A DNA stretch of 64,000 nucleotides from Crotophaga sulcirostris (Eukaryota; Chordata; Aves; Cuculiformes; Crotophagidae). Position numbers and translations under genes: made by a program. The notes below the pieces were generated by a model. It saw nothing but the letters and a program-made list of their open reading frames with translations. It was not told the origin of the DNA and searched no databases. The stretch is from assembly GCA_013397455.1 (NCBI GenBank), contig VYZB01000375.1:318960-382959 (forward strand), in the 5' to 3' direction. Positions 20,896 to 33,870 of the stretch are shown piece by piece (the stretch's first letter is position 1; the number at the start of each line of letters is the position of its first letter).

Positions 20896-23684
20896 TGTTG
20901 ATCTCTCAGGTCATTTAGAAAGGGAATTTAACCTAACGATGAAATTCTCCTCTCTGCACTAGACCAGCACGAGTCCTATTCATTCCCAGTACAAGTTGGT
21001 CAAGTTGATTTTGTTTTGGTAGTACAAGCTAAACGAATCACTTCTTTTCTAGGTGAGATGCAACCACCTCTAGTGGTAGAAATCAGCCACCTGCTGAAAA
21101 ACCATGCCCATAACACACAGTTTTAGGGAAGAAAGAGAATATGGCACTCAGCAAAAGGACAGTGCGAGTTAAAAGCTAGTTCTGTATATTGACATCTGGC
21201 AATGATTCTTCTATCCTTCTAAAAAAGAGTACTGGAAATTTTCTAAACCAAAAAGTTACAGAGGTGATAGTTTATGTAAAAACAGCCTTTCAGAAATCAT
21301 CAGCTCATAGTTCACTACCAGTATATGAAGATAAGTCTCCACTGAGACATGCCTATACTGTTCTCTGCTCCTCTGTCATCCCTCTGTGCTTCCAGGATCC
21401 AGACACCTTTAAGACTAGCTCTGGTACCTCTGCATGATTGCTGCTAATCTTCTGGATTTTCCCTACAATATTTCATTCATTTTGGCAATCTTATTTTATC
21501 AGACATTAGGAGTGAGATCCATTTGACTGAAGGTAGATCTTTGTTATTTAAATTGCTGGACCAAGGTTAGTTACAGAAAAGCCACCTCCGCAATGTATAG
21601 AGGAAAAAAGACTTCAGAAGTGTGCATTTTCTCATCCTGAAATAGACATCTGAAATTACTAGTGAACTACTTTTTGAACACGGCTACTCCTATCCATTAA
21701 ATATACGATGATTTCAGAGTGATTAGGTCTGTTCAGCTACATGTAATGCTACGTCTAAAAGTTAAATGAAATGAATTCAACTTTAGCTAAAAAAAAAATA
21801 AATCTGTATTTTGAAAATTAATCTACAGTGTGGTTTATGGCAGATTGCATGGAGGGAAATATATAGTTACATATATATCTTTAGATGGATGTTTTTATAA
21901 ACTATAACAGATCTCTGATAGAGATTAAATCTCTTTGGAAGGTTTGCCTTGTATTTGCATTGAGTTTTGTGTTGTGTAATTTGAAATTGGGGGTGTAACC
22001 AGGTGCATAAGTCCAGGCCACTAATTTTGTTGCTGATCTAATGCAGCATCTGCAACATCCATACAAGAACAGAAGATGTGATATAGGATGGGCTAGAGAC
22101 CTGAGTCTAGAAAACAGGTGGAGCAGCCTGGCACCAAAGTGCTGAAGCATCTACGTACAGGTCTAAATATCATAAATCATCTAGGAGTCATATTAAAAAA
22201 AATCCCTTAACTCTCTGAAAGAAGTGAGATTCAGATAAAGAAAATGAACAGGCAGAATTCCAAGCTATCATATCCGACACACCCTGGGCTGTGGGTGTCT
22301 TAAGAGTGATTCCTTCACAGAAGGTACCACTAAAATTAGCCTCATTGGCAAAGGGATAGGTTGCATGTGCAACCTAAGGTGAAACATTTGCTTTATTGCT
22401 GTTAGGGCCTGAGGGCACAATTCAATAAAAAGTGTGTAACCATGAAAAGCGTTAGGTACCGGAAGAGATCCCTACTGATAGTATGGAAGGCAAGTAAGAT
22501 CTACATTTTAAGGCAAGGTTTGAAACCTTTTAAGGATGAGCCTTCTGTCATGGCTACTCTCTACTGCAGTGGTCTGAACATAATGGCCAGGAAACTCTTC
22601 TCAGGTCTATGTCCATATTCGGAGGTCTTTAAATTTTGTCTTGAAGTAAGAGGGAGAAATCTGATCTTTGTTTATCACAAAGGAATGGTTTGATAAGGAT
22701 CTATGAGCTCATACAAAGGGAAATGGGCCCATCTGCAACTAGAGAGAAGGGCAGAATAAAAATTAAACCTAAGAGAGATTGTTGCCTACAAAGACTACAT
22801 AAGGCAGAACCTAGCAAAATGAAGCCAATGGGTGGAGCACCTGCTAATCTGAGCTTTGGCTGAAGTTTCACACCTTTATATTTCTTTCACAGCCTGTTTC
22901 TGGCTCAGGTCTTCTCCAAAGAGGAGCTTAGATATGAGGAAGGTCCCTCCAAACTGATGCTCTTTCTTGCTCTGATGTTCCAGAGAGCATGCCTGACTGC
23001 CAGAAGGTGGAGAAAACAGACCTTTTACAGGTCAGGTCCATGTTAGAGGAGGCTGCCAGGCTGTGGAACTCAACTCAACTCAGTTACTCTTTCTAGACAT
23101 TTCTATCTTTCAAGACAGCTTGTGAGATGTATCCCACTTCAGCAGCATCCCATGCTGCTACAGAGAGCATGACCCAAACAAAAGGATGTTCTTGGTCTTT
23201 TATACAGTAGAAATCTCTGGAAGAAATTCTGCAGCCTTTAGAATGAATAAGTTTGGTCAAGAACTTATCACGATATCTTGTTTCTTCTGACTTCAATATT
23301 TCCTAAAATCTATTATTTCAGTTCTTGTTCTCTCTGATCAAGGTCTACTGTACATGAACTAAATCACCCTTATCCATAAAATGTCAGAGTAGATTCCAGT
23401 CTGGATGCTTTTCAGGTGATTTTTTTTTCTCAAGACTCAGTATTATCCCCTGAAATAAATTTTCTATTTTTTTTATTTAGAAGAAACGAGAAACATATTG
23501 ACCACTGTCAACACTTATTTTGACCTCACCAGGAGTATTTTGTTTGAATCTTCTTTTCCTGGTTAGTTAATGTTTGTGTACTAAATTTTATTTCTTTTTT
23601 AATTTACTTTGTTTTTAATCAACACTTTTTTGTTGTTTTGGAAATATATATATAAAAAATATATACCTTCACTAAAATAATTAC
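20896..23684. other. long unique AT-rich sequence
   Basis: About 2.8 kb without recognised repeats or exons. There are short homopolymers near 21790 and 23420, and an AT-dinucleotide run at 23644-23663 immediately left of the LTR. Frames of 60-83 codons here have no recognisable features. Confidence 0.4.
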
Positions 23685-24275
23685 TGTGGTGGTTTAACCC
23701 CAGTCAGCAATCAAGCATCAGACAGCCTCTTGCTGACTTCCCCTGGTGGCATGGGGGAGACAATCAGGAGGGTAAAAGTGAGAAACTCACGGGTTGAGAC
23801 AAAGACAGTTTCATAAGTAAAGTAAAAGCCTCTCACACAAACAAAGCAAAAGAAGGAATTATTTCACTACTTCACCTCAGCAGATGTGTGTTCAGCTATC
23901 CCCAGGACAACAGGGCTCCGTCACATGCAATGGTTCCTTTGGAAAACAAATGGCATCACTCTGAACATCACCCCCTGCCCTTCTTCTTCTCTTGGTTTTA
24001 TATGCTGAGTATGATGTCTTATGACATGGAATTTCTCCTTGGTCAGTTGGCGTCAGTTGTCCTGGCTGTATCCCCTTCCAGTTTCCTGTGCACCACCAGC
24101 CTCCTTCCTGGTGGGATGGGGTGAGGAGCAGAGGCTTTGACTCTGTGCAAGCTCCACGCAGCAGCAGCAAAAACATCCCTGTGCTATCAACACTGTTTTC
24201 AGCATAAATCCAAAACATAGCCCCATACAAGCTACTATGAAGAAAATTGACTCTATCCCAGCCAAACCCAGCACA
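23685..24275 (-). mobile_element. solo LTR of an avian endogenous retrovirus
   Basis: A 591-bp unit that starts TGTGGTGGTTTAACCCCAG and ends CAGCCAAACCCAGCACA, so it is bounded by TG...CA. It has the order of segments I know from a common avian ERV LTR: a GGTTTAACCCCAG edge, GTGAGAAACTCACGGGTTGA, a CTTGGTCAGTTGG block, a CCTGGCTGTATCCCCTTCCA block, GTTTTCAGCATAAATCCAAA and CTCTATCCCAGCCAAACCC. Its flanks are ATTAC on the left and ATTAT on the right, an imperfect 5-bp target-site duplication. No gag, pol or env remnant is adjacent. The orientation is inferred from the usual polarity of this LTR and is less certain than its identity. Confidence 0.8.
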
Positions 24276-26920
24276 ATTATTGACTTACATATGTATTTCT
24301 GAATTTCTTCACTTGACACCAAATTGAAATTTCAGGTTCTTGATCGCCGCAGAAAGCACCTTTATGTGCTGTATTGACTGAATGCTGTATGATAGGGAGT
24401 TAAAAATAAACCTTTTAAGCAATGTTCCTGATATGTCCCAATTTAATAAGATATTTTGTCCCATGCTCTCCACTTAAGGCAACTGCGATATGCAAATCCC
24501 TTCCCTTATCGTGAAAAACCATTCTCAGGCTGAGGCATTAAATTATTTTAGTACTGGCAGTCAACCTACACTTTTTTCCTTCTTCCTTCTCATCTAAGGA
24601 GTACATTTGGTGTCCTGTCCTCACTTGACACACCTAAATGTTTGAGAAATATCACGCTGAACACAAGCCCAAGTGCACAACAACTTCTTCTCCTGGAGGA
24701 CTTCAACCCTAGAAATTTAATGAGTAGGGTGTGGGCTCTCACAACATTACCCACTGGCTAAATAATCCACTTTCAGTTTGTGCACTCAAATTTGATACTT
24801 TTCCAGAGTTAGATAGCATCTCAAAAAGGTTTCTTTTATCTTTAACCTTGTTAAAACAAGGTGTCGGGGTGGTAATACTTCCATTCTCTCTCAGCCCACA
24901 GATTCTGAACAATAATACAATTCATATGGGTTAATCGAACTGAGATAATAGTGTCATAACTGAGCCAAAATTCTGGAAATCACATAAATCAGCACAAGGA
25001 ACATCAGTGCCTTGAAACTTTTCCATTGTCAATGCAACCAGTACAATCGCAGTACATAACCATGTAGAGACTATAGACAGGTTCTTTCTTCAGGGAAGTG
25101 GTTCTGAATTATTTTTATGATATCCAGCTTTTTTTTTTTTTTCAAACAAGATACTCTTCCCATGTTCTGACATAATATGGGCAACTTGAACCTGAACTTT
25201 GAAATCCCTGAGGTTAAAAATTCCCATTAACTGGAACATTCACCACTTCTGACTGGGAATTATTGCAAAGCTGTGTAGTTCTCCAATTATATACTATTTC
25301 ACCTCTTCAGCTTTACTTGTTATCTTGGTGCATCTCAAGAAAGCTTCTTGTCCGTTCCTAAAGACTCACTATTCAAGCCTTGACATTTACACTCTTCAAA
25401 TATTTGCATACCATTATTATGCTTCTGTTAACCATCTATGAGTGAAGCTATATTTATTCTACCCTTGTACTCATTCCTAGTAATTCAGCTCTTCCCAGCT
25501 TTGATCTTTGTGTTCTTCTTCTTGGAATAGTTCCTGCATACTGTCAGCACTTTTTTATTTTGATGATGTCAGGGATAAAAACTTATCTCAGGTGAAGTTA
25601 CCAGAAACAATATAGAGGCACTGCCTTCCTCAACAGTGAAATAACATGTTCCTTAATGCAAAATTTAGGATTGTATCAGGTTTTCTTATCTTTCTCAGTC
25701 TTCCAGCCCAATACTAGTCTGGTTTGCAAAAGAGAGAACTTCTCCACAGGGCAGTTGAAGCAAGGCAAAGTTGCTCAGATGTGGGACTAAATGCACGAAT
25801 CCTGAGCCCTTCATCACTCAGCTGGTTTTCCTATCTGGTGGGCTATTCTCTATGTAGACAGAGAATTTATGAATTCTGAAAATGTGAAGTTTCTTTACTA
25901 AATATAAAGGAGTGCCAGAAAAAAGCACATTGATGTTTATGGAGGAAATGATTCAGTTAATCTGGTGGTGTTAGCGGAAATGCCCTTTGTGTTAAGACTT
26001 TAGCTTAAACTAGGAAATTAAAATCATGTCAATGCCTTATTCTTCTATACGATATCCCTGGAACATTAACAGGACACTTTTCCACTTTACAGCTAGGTCT
26101 ATGACATTTGAGGATTCCTACATGGCTATGCCACATTCATGACATTTTTAATTAGAACAATAGAAATTTAACTAAATGCAACATTATTTCCACAAGTAGC
26201 AACGTTTTTATTTTAAGATGAATATTCCTCTCAGCTATCTGCCCAGCTACTTTGTAGTCTGCTCTATTCTGGCCTACATCAGCAGCTGAGACACATTAGT
26301 GTAACTGCATGCGTGCTATTCTGTATGCAAAAGATATCTATGAGTATTAACTAAATTTGCAAGAGGAATTAGGATCAGTAATAAATGCTTTAGCAAAGAG
26401 GCTTTTGGGAATAAAAAAGATATCTTCAGGCAAAATTCACATAAACTAGACATCATCTTTGATTTACAGTTTATAGTATTTTCTTCCCTGCGTCCAATAT
26501 TCGCAGCTTCGGGGCTCCTGTTCTGTTTGTTGTGATTGACTGTATAGGGTAGGAGGGCAGTTCTGTAGGCTAAAGCTAAGTCAATGCAATCAGGAACTTA
26601 GGAAAATAAAGAACATGTTCAACTTGAGTTTATACAAGCCAGGTCATTCAGGCTGAAATCCCTTGGATTCACTCGCTGGTAAGGAACCTCCAGTTCTTAA
26701 TACACAAATATTATGCTAACTATAAACAATTCCTTGGCAGAATCTCGTCATTGGGCTGAAAGAGAAAAACGTGGCCATGTGTACACAGAGTGAGGAGGAA
26801 AAGATAAATGTTTCTGAGATGATCCCTTACCATTCCACATAAAAGCAGCAGTCTGTCCTGGGAGTTTTACCTTAGTAACAATTTCGATACCTCTCATGAA
26901 GTCCTTGTCCTTCTCTGCTT
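24276..26920. other. unique sequence, possibly with a very old CR1 remnant near 25380-25570
   Basis: Mostly unrecognised AT-rich sequence with a poly-T run at 25130-25142. From about 25390 to 25570, phrases such as TTATTATGCTTCTGTTAACC and AGTAATTCAGCTCTTCCCAG loosely resemble the complement of an ancient CR1/L3 3' region, but too weakly to call. Confidence 0.35.
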
Positions 26921-26970
26921 TCACAGATTCATAGGCCAGAAGGGACCATTATAATCCTCTTGTCTGACCT
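26921..26970 (-). mobile_element. ancient CR1-like element, tail part (interrupted)
   Basis: TCACAGATTCATAGGCCAGA, AGGGACCATTATAATCCTCT and TGTCTGACCT are the complement of the 3' end of an ancient CR1/L3-like family shared by birds, turtles and crocodilians. The element stops abruptly at 26970 and resumes at 27521 with TTCTGCATAACA, which continues the same consensus order. It was therefore split by the young CR1 in between. Confidence 0.75.
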
Positions 26971-27520
26971 TATCCCCCTGTACTCAGCACTGGTCAGGCC
27001 TCACCTTGAGTACTGTGAGCACTTCTGGGTCCCTCAGTTTGAGAAAGATGTCAAGATACTGGAGTGTGTCCAGAGGAGAGCAACAAAGATGGTGAAAGGG
27101 CTGGAGCACAAGCCCTACGAGGAGCGACTGAGGGAGCTGGGGCTGTTTAGTCTGGAGAAGAGGAGGCTCAGGGGAGACCTTCTTGCTCTCTACAGCTACC
27201 TAAAAGGAGGTTGAGGTCAGACAGGGGTTGGTCTCTTCTCTCAGGTGACCAGTGACAGAATAAGAGGACATGGACTCAAGCTTCGTCAGGGAAAGTTTAG
27301 CCGTGATGTTAGGAGAAAGTTCTTCCCTGAAAGGGTGATTGGCCATTGGAATGCGCTGCCTGGGGAGGTGGTGGAGTCGCCGTCCCTGGAGGTGTTTAAG
27401 AGGAGATTGGCTGAGGCACTCAGTGCCATGGTTTAGATGATGGGTTGGTGTTAGTGTTGGGTTCTAGGTTGGACTCGATGATCTCAAAGGTCCTTTCCAA
27501 CCTTGTAATATTATGATACC
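26971..27520 (+). mobile_element. CR1 LINE 3' fragment, ATACTGTG-tail subfamily, nested in an older CR1
   Basis: The longest young copy by coding extent. The frame shows [60 protein letters not shown], then a premature TGA at 27212 where other copies have the Cys codon of GGCSQ. After it the same frame continues with [39 protein letters not shown] and [13 protein letters not shown]. The 3' UTR carries GGGTTCTAGG, and the tail is decayed to AATATTATGATACC. It begins after the RT catalytic core, so it is 5'-truncated and dead. Confidence 0.93.
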
Positions 27521-27965
27521 TTCTGCATAACAAGTTGATTATTATGATCTCCTCTGTCCTTAAAGTCTTTAGATCATATTGTCCCATATTTTGTCTATTG
27601 AAGAATTATCTCGAACAGGATTTTTTCCTTACTCTTTTTCAGTTTTAAATAACCTCATTAATGGAGTTTCCCCTAATGACAGGTTGTTTAAAAGTTACTT
27701 TAGAACTATTTTTTTGCTCTTCTGATAGTCAGTCTATATGTTCCTCTAGTTAATTTAATTCCATTGCTCATGGCACTGTCCACACCCTAAATAATTCTTC
27801 ACCCTTCCTTGGCATTTAAATCCTTCAAATCACTGTAGGCAATTTTCCTGTTTCTTTTTAGTCATTTCTTAGCTAAGCTACATGGGTATTAGATTTTCAG
27901 GTCTATCCTTATAAGTCAGTCCTCCTCACCCTCTTAATAATGTCCTAGCCTTGCTTTTCACTACT
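27521..27965 (-). mobile_element. ancient CR1-like element, body part (interrupted)
   Basis: Continuation of the ancient minus-strand element after the insertion. The weakly conserved order is TTCTGCATAACA, AGTCTATATG...TTAATTTAATTCCATTGC, AATCACTGTAGGCAATTTTC, TTTTTAGTCATTTCTTAGC, TAAGTCAGTCCTCCTCACCC and TCTTAATAATGTCCTAGCC, which parallels the complement of old CR1/L3 3' ends. It is strongly diverged, and the right boundary is approximate. Confidence 0.6.
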
Positions 27966-30900
27966 ACACGGGAAGAGCTTTTCTTCTTTTCCCGCATCAA
28001 CACATCCAGACCAAACAGAGTACAGGCAAAATCCCAGACTTGCCAAGTCCGTAAAAATTGCCACTGACTTCACTAGAGGTTGGATCAGGACTTATGGGTG
28101 GTTCCTTTTGGTGAACGATACAAGGAAATGAGTTAGCAGATCTGTAGCTGTGGTGTTATCTCTGCAAAAATAATTTGTTTTCTATGTCCTAACATAGAAA
28201 GCACCTCATGACTATTTTGCAGACTAATTTTATCTCAAGTAATTTTGCCTTCTCTGTCTCACTTTCTCCCAAACTTTATGTACGAACTGATTTGTTTTTT
28301 TTGAGGTACTTTAGCTCAACTTTTTCAGGTTGAATTTTATTTTATATTTCTTGCCAGAGCATTTTCTGTGTGTGCCTCTATTCTTTCTCCTTCACCTAAG
28401 ATGCCTTGTCCATTCATGGTATGGTCTCAAAAAGATGGGTTTTTATTGTGCCCTGGAGTTTTTAGTGAAGTGTCCTCATTTCAAAGAGATATCAATTCAA
28501 TATATTTTGCAAATGCAGTTAATAGCATGCTCTTCACAATAGTCTTCCTCCAGAGCGTTAATGAGAACTTCCTACTCCTATTTTGCTATTTGGTATAAGC
28601 AAGAGGATCTCACTGGGACAGCTATACAATCCTCCATGTTATTCAAAGAAGCTCTAGTTTTCATTAACTTCTTGCTGTGGATTTTCATTACATTTTCAGA
28701 CCACGCAACAGTAATATTAGTCAAGCCTCTGTAAATTAATGTGTTGAATTAGATTTTGAGGCTAACACTTTGCAATTGCACATACTACTTTGATATATAA
28801 AATATATGTTATAGTCACATCAATATCTTTCTGTACCTTACTATCCATACATGACATGCATATAACTGCATAGAAAAATATATTATTTACATCTTAGGAA
28901 ATACACACACACATGTGTATGCATGTGTAACATTAAACATCTCTCCGTGTTTGGGTATATGCACACAGAGTAGGACAACAAGTACAGATGTAGCACAGTC
29001 ATTTGCCTCAGAAACTATAAAGAATTTCAACTTTAGTCATTCAATACCAAAAGGACATTAAAAATCAAGTTGGAAAATTCAAAACCAGTGAAAAGGCATA
29101 TAATTAGATAATGGAGTTTATTTCCAAAAGGACTCTTGAAGCTACAAATTTAACCCCTTTAGAAAGGTATAGGTAGTTACTGGATACAACATTGAATATT
29201 CAAAGGTAAAATACTGATTATGAACAGAGTTTTGCAAAGGTAGAAAATTACATCAGTCAGGGTTTGAACACCACTGTCTGTGACAAAATTAGGATATAGG
29301 AGGGATACATGACTGTCACGGCCAGCTCATCATGCAGGTCTTAGTTCAATTGCATAAAACTTAGAGATACCATACTCTGAAATTCCCTGGGGCATCCAAG
29401 GCATCCGTATGGGACTGGTAAATACAAGAGCAATGGAAACCCTGTGTTCCTCTGGAGTGAAATAGCTCCTGCAATTGTAAGAATATATTTGAGGTACTGG
29501 AACATGCATCCCAAATTTAGCCTTTGTTATTACACCATCATAAGGTAAGATATTACCACCTCTGTTCCTTTATATTTTTTTTTTCAGATTCCTTTCCTTA
29601 AGAAACAAAGACCTGAGAAACCTCAACCTATCTGTGTTAAATTTTAAACTTTCTCTCAGTACCTACCTGTCTGCCTGTGCATTTCCTAATTACCTTCACA
29701 AGATAGAAATCCGTAAAAGCAGACTTTGCTGCTGCTCACCACTTGTTTTTTGTAGATAAGGAGGAACTGTTGTACAGGATTAGTTAATTTGTCCAAAACC
29801 AGAGAGAAAGCCTGTACTGGAGCTTGAAACAGCTTGGAGGTCAAAACTGATTTTCTCGTCCTGTGTGGACAGAGAAATTTAAGTCAGAGGGAAGAAAAAT
29901 TATGGTAATGAAGTAAAATTAAGTTGAAATCAAACTTTAACGCTTGCTGCCTTTGGCTACTGAGCCTTATTTTAAATACCACAAGGTAAGGACAATTTGC
30001 ATAGCTGCGTTTCTTCGTGTTTTAATGAACGTATGCAGAGTTGAGAGAACTACAGGATGACAAGCAGTTTAACACTGTAATTTGTGCAAGATGGATTTTA
30101 CCAATCATGACAGCAACTAAAGTTTCTAAATAATCTTTGGTACTGCCTTTACTTTAATACACGCTACACAGTTGTCTGGTACCAAGGCCAGACCCTGCAC
30201 CCAAAATATTTAACCCTTGGAACCTCTGAAACAGGGTGACCGCAATTAAAATTCACATGGAAAGGGTCCATGGTCATTTCCACCTTCTGAGCCAGGACCA
30301 TAAAATTTGGGGACAATTCTAGATGGCCATGAGCCAATTTAAAGGTTTAATAGTTTAAAAAACTGACTTGTAGTGTCTGAGAGTGTCAATAGTTGTTTAA
30401 TTTACCAGTGTAACTCTCATCTTCTGGGTCTGGTCAGATGTTTGCTAGGATCGTTCTTTCCTAAAGATTAATTTTATTCATAACAGAAATTTTGCTTATG
30501 TATTTTAAAAATGGAATTATAAGGGTCCTAAATTCCCATTAGAAAAAAAAATAGAAAAGGAAAAAAGACAAAATAATTTTGAAATTGTCAAAATAAGCTG
30601 TTTTGACATTAAGAGATCAAAAATGTGTATTTCATCATTCTAAGCTAGATTTTATTTTCAAATGGATTTGATTTTATATAAAATACCACGCATTAATATA
30701 AATTCAAAATTGGTTTTAGTTTGATTTGATAGACTGTGGTCTGATTTTCCTCCTGAGTTTTGTGAGAAAATAAATTGTCCTATAAGGAGATAAAATTCCC
30801 TCTTCCCTCAAATCCTTTCTCTGAATATTTTTTAGGACTCCTCCACACACTAAAAAAAAAAAAACTCTGAAAGGAAAACAAATATGATTATTCTTAGTTT

Positions 30901-31677
30901 AAATGAAGGGGGAAATTAAGAACAAATATTTGAAGGTGGGATTTTTAGAGGCACCTACGTGACTCAGGAGCAGAAATCTTGTATAAAGCCATGTTGGTTT
31001 ATCTATCAAAGTGTCTTGCCTAAAGTTACTCAACAAACCAGTGACAGGAGAACCCCTGTGTACTTGTAGCTTTACATTTTCTTTATCATTTGTATGACCT
31101 CCTGTGTCCTGACATTCCTGTACAGCAGCTTTGTTCTTATTAAGGAAAAAATCCAGTTTATTTAAGGTTTCTGCATAATCTGGTTGCCATCCACTGCAAA
31201 CACATTACAGGGCACAGACTCCATACACCTGACCTGGCATTTACTTCAGTCCACAGATTCTTAGTGCAATCCATAAAGGACATTTGGCATTGCTCTGCCT
31301 TGCCAAATCCACCTCAGGGTTAAGCTTCATATGTTCTCTTTTGCATCAGTTCCTTTAAAGATGGTACTTTCTGTAATGAGCTGTCAGAGCTAAGCATTTC
31401 TCTGCCGTTAAACGATGCTACAGCTTCCTTGGATTTATTCGTGCTAATAATTACTGAGCAGCTAGGCACACCACAACACTGTCCCCCTCTGCAAGCTGTG
31501 AGTTAATGAAAGGTAAGGTGCACAGGAAGCTCAGAGGATCAGAGCCATCAGGTCGTCTCTAACGTGAGCATTGAATGCAGAACACATAAAAGTAAGGATT
31601 TGTCATACCAGATTGAACTGGTGACCTCTCAAATACTGCTGGCAATGTTCTGTTTCTGATTTTTAGGTAAAAGACAG
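27966..31677. other. long unique AT-rich sequence
   Basis: About 3.7 kb with no recognised transposon, exon or RNA. It contains an ACACACATGTGTATGCATGTG stretch at about 28905-28927 and poly-A near 30850. Overlapping plus frames at 28330-28598 are hydrophobic only because the sequence is T-rich. Confidence 0.4.
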
Positions 31678-31814
31678 GGAGGTGTTTAAGAGGAGATTGG
31701 ATGGGGCACTCAGTGCCATGGTTTAGATGATGAGTTGGTGTTAGTGTTGGGTTATAGGTTGGACTCGATGATCTCAGAGGTTCTTTCCAACCTTGTAATG
31801 CTGTGATACTGTGA
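31678..31814 (+). mobile_element. CR1 LINE 3' end, ATACTGTG-tail subfamily
   Basis: Contains the last ORF2 codons (GGTGTTTAAGAGGAGATTGG, coding [14 protein letters not shown]), the stop, the 3' UTR GGTTATAGGTTGGACTCGAT and a tail with GTAATGCTGTGATACTGTG. Close to the other young copies. Confidence 0.9.
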
Positions 31815-33589
31815 AAGTCATAAAGACGTCCTCGACGTTGACTACCCATACTAAGTCAGCATTTTTTTCATCCTTGTCAAGAATGTGAGAAAGGACACAA
31901 AGAGAATTTTCATTACATTCTTCTATTTTTGCTTTTATTATCTCACTGTGGGTGAGGTAGGGTTTTCAAAGTTTTCGAAAACATTTGGATGTCTGTTCAT
32001 GAACCAGAATTCCTGCTCTGGTGGCCTTATTTTAGTCATGCAAAATGCTATGCATTCACTTGATTTTGAAGAATAGAATCACAGAAGCAAGTCAACTACT
32101 TTCAAGTCTATACCATGTATAGTTTTTGGATTCCTACCAAAAAGCAGAAATTCAGACCAAAAAGCAGAAATTCAGACCAAAAAGCAGGGCTTTAAGAAGA
32201 TGTAACTTCATTATCTTGAATGCTTTGCCTACCCAAAAGATTATGGGTCTGAAAAGTGCAAAGATATGTGGCTGAGAAATAAGAATTGGAAAGAAGTCAC
32301 AGAAAGAAACACAGGCACTTTTAAGCTGATCTGAAGCTATACTACTCTGTTCTATTTAATTTCTGACTTCTACCAAATTAAAAAAAGGTTTTTCCAAATA
32401 TAATATAGTATTTAGGAACATCTCAATCCAAAAGTAGTTTCAGCAGTTTAGGGGCTTATCCACAACAAATCCCAGAGAACAACATATTGCTAATGACAAG
32501 ATGCATTCATCAGTCGTTTGAACTGCAAAAACATGGCATTGGAATAAATACCATTACTTACTGAAAAAAAAGGGCAAATATTGTGTTTTAATACAAACAA
32601 AAATACTTTCAGTCATAATTCTATGAGTTTCTATGTATTTTTTATGAGTTTCCAGTTTTGTTCTTCCATCAGCTTTTCAAATCAATTGTCAGTGTGTTCT
32701 CTTATATTCTTCTTGAAATACCTGTCCTCAAATGCACAGACAGATCTATCCTGCACAACTGAAAGTCTCTGGCTTGCCCTCAGCGAAGGTAACGAACTCA
32801 GAGATATCAATATCATTAGATGAAAAAAACCAAAAAAATCAAACAAATCCAAATGACGCAATGGAGATAACAAAAATTTATTTCTTTAGAAACTCATTCT
32901 GCTTGTTTTTTTCTCAACAAAACCATTAATATCCCTTCATTGCGCAACTACTGGTTCTGATGAATCTTGTAGAAACCTAGCTACCTTCAACTATGACTTT
33001 GCTTTTGAATAAGAGAGAATCCACAACACTGCATAGAATCCTTTAGGATGATAGGAGTATGAAAGTGTCATACATGATTGATTGTTTTTTTAACTGAAAC
33101 ATATTTATCTGTCTTTTGTGTTCTAATATCGCTTTTAAACAGGAAAGCCAGTCTCTTTGCTTCTTTGAGCAGAATAAATATAGAATACGTTTCATCATTG
33201 GGAAAGAGACAGACACCAACTCCACCCACTTTGCAGGACCAGCAAAAAACTCCTTCACCACAACCCAGCAAGAATGGAGCTGTGGGGTATCTTTAGGATG
33301 TGGCTGGGTGGAAAAACAGAACCTGTTTCTCTTGTGAAATTACGATTATCAGTTGGATTTCTCATTCAAACCTAATGCTCTTTGTAATATAATGGTCTAA
33401 TGCTAATTTCTGTTTAGCTTTCTTTGGTGACTAGTATACTGCTTTATGGGGTCAGTGACAGTAAGGAGCTTGAAGAAGCTGCATTTCTAAAGGAGAAGCT
33501 ATAGAAGGTGGAAGGTAGAACAGGTTAGATTCTACGTGAGTGAGGATGATACTGTAATTGTCAGGTGATGGCACTTTCTATTCTGTATC
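31815..33589. other. unique non-coding sequence
   Basis: AT-rich sequence with one short tandem repeat at 32136, listed separately. Frames at 33043-33337 overlap on both strands and have no recognisable domain. Confidence 0.4.
32136..32188. repeat. short tandem repeat, 20-bp unit, 2.6 copies
   Basis: The unit ACCAAAAAGCAGAAATTCAG occurs at 32136-32155 and 32156-32175, with a partial third copy at 32176-32188. The copies are identical, so the duplication is recent. Confidence 0.9.
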
Positions 33590-33870
33590 TCTCTTCTCCC
33601 AGGTGACCAGTGACAGAACAAGAGGACATGGTCTCAAGCTTCGTCAGGGGAGGTTTAGGCTTGATATTGGGAAGAAATTCTTCCCTGAAAGGGTGATTGG
33701 CCATTGGAATGTGCTGCCCGGGGAGGTGGTGGAGTCCGCTGTCCCTGGAGGTGTTTAAGAGGAGACTGGATGAGGCACTCAGTGCCATGATTGGAGTTGG
33801 TGTTGGGTTATAGGTTGGGCTCGATGATCTCATAGGTCCTTTCCAATCTTGTAATACTGTGATACTGTGA
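33590..33870 (+). mobile_element. CR1 LINE 3' fragment, ATACTGTG-tail subfamily
   Basis: The frame shows [40 protein letters not shown] and VLPGEVVES, then an inserted base (GTCCGCTGTCC) shifts the frame ahead of the [10 protein letters not shown] codons. The 3' UTR has a deletion between GTGCCATG and GGTTGGTGTT. The tail has two to three ATACTGTG units. Confidence 0.9.

Noticed and set aside
25380..25570. Possible ancient CR1/L3 minus-strand remnant
   Set aside because: The resemblance is limited to a few T-rich words. I could not establish the consensus order, so it is mentioned only in the surrounding stretch.
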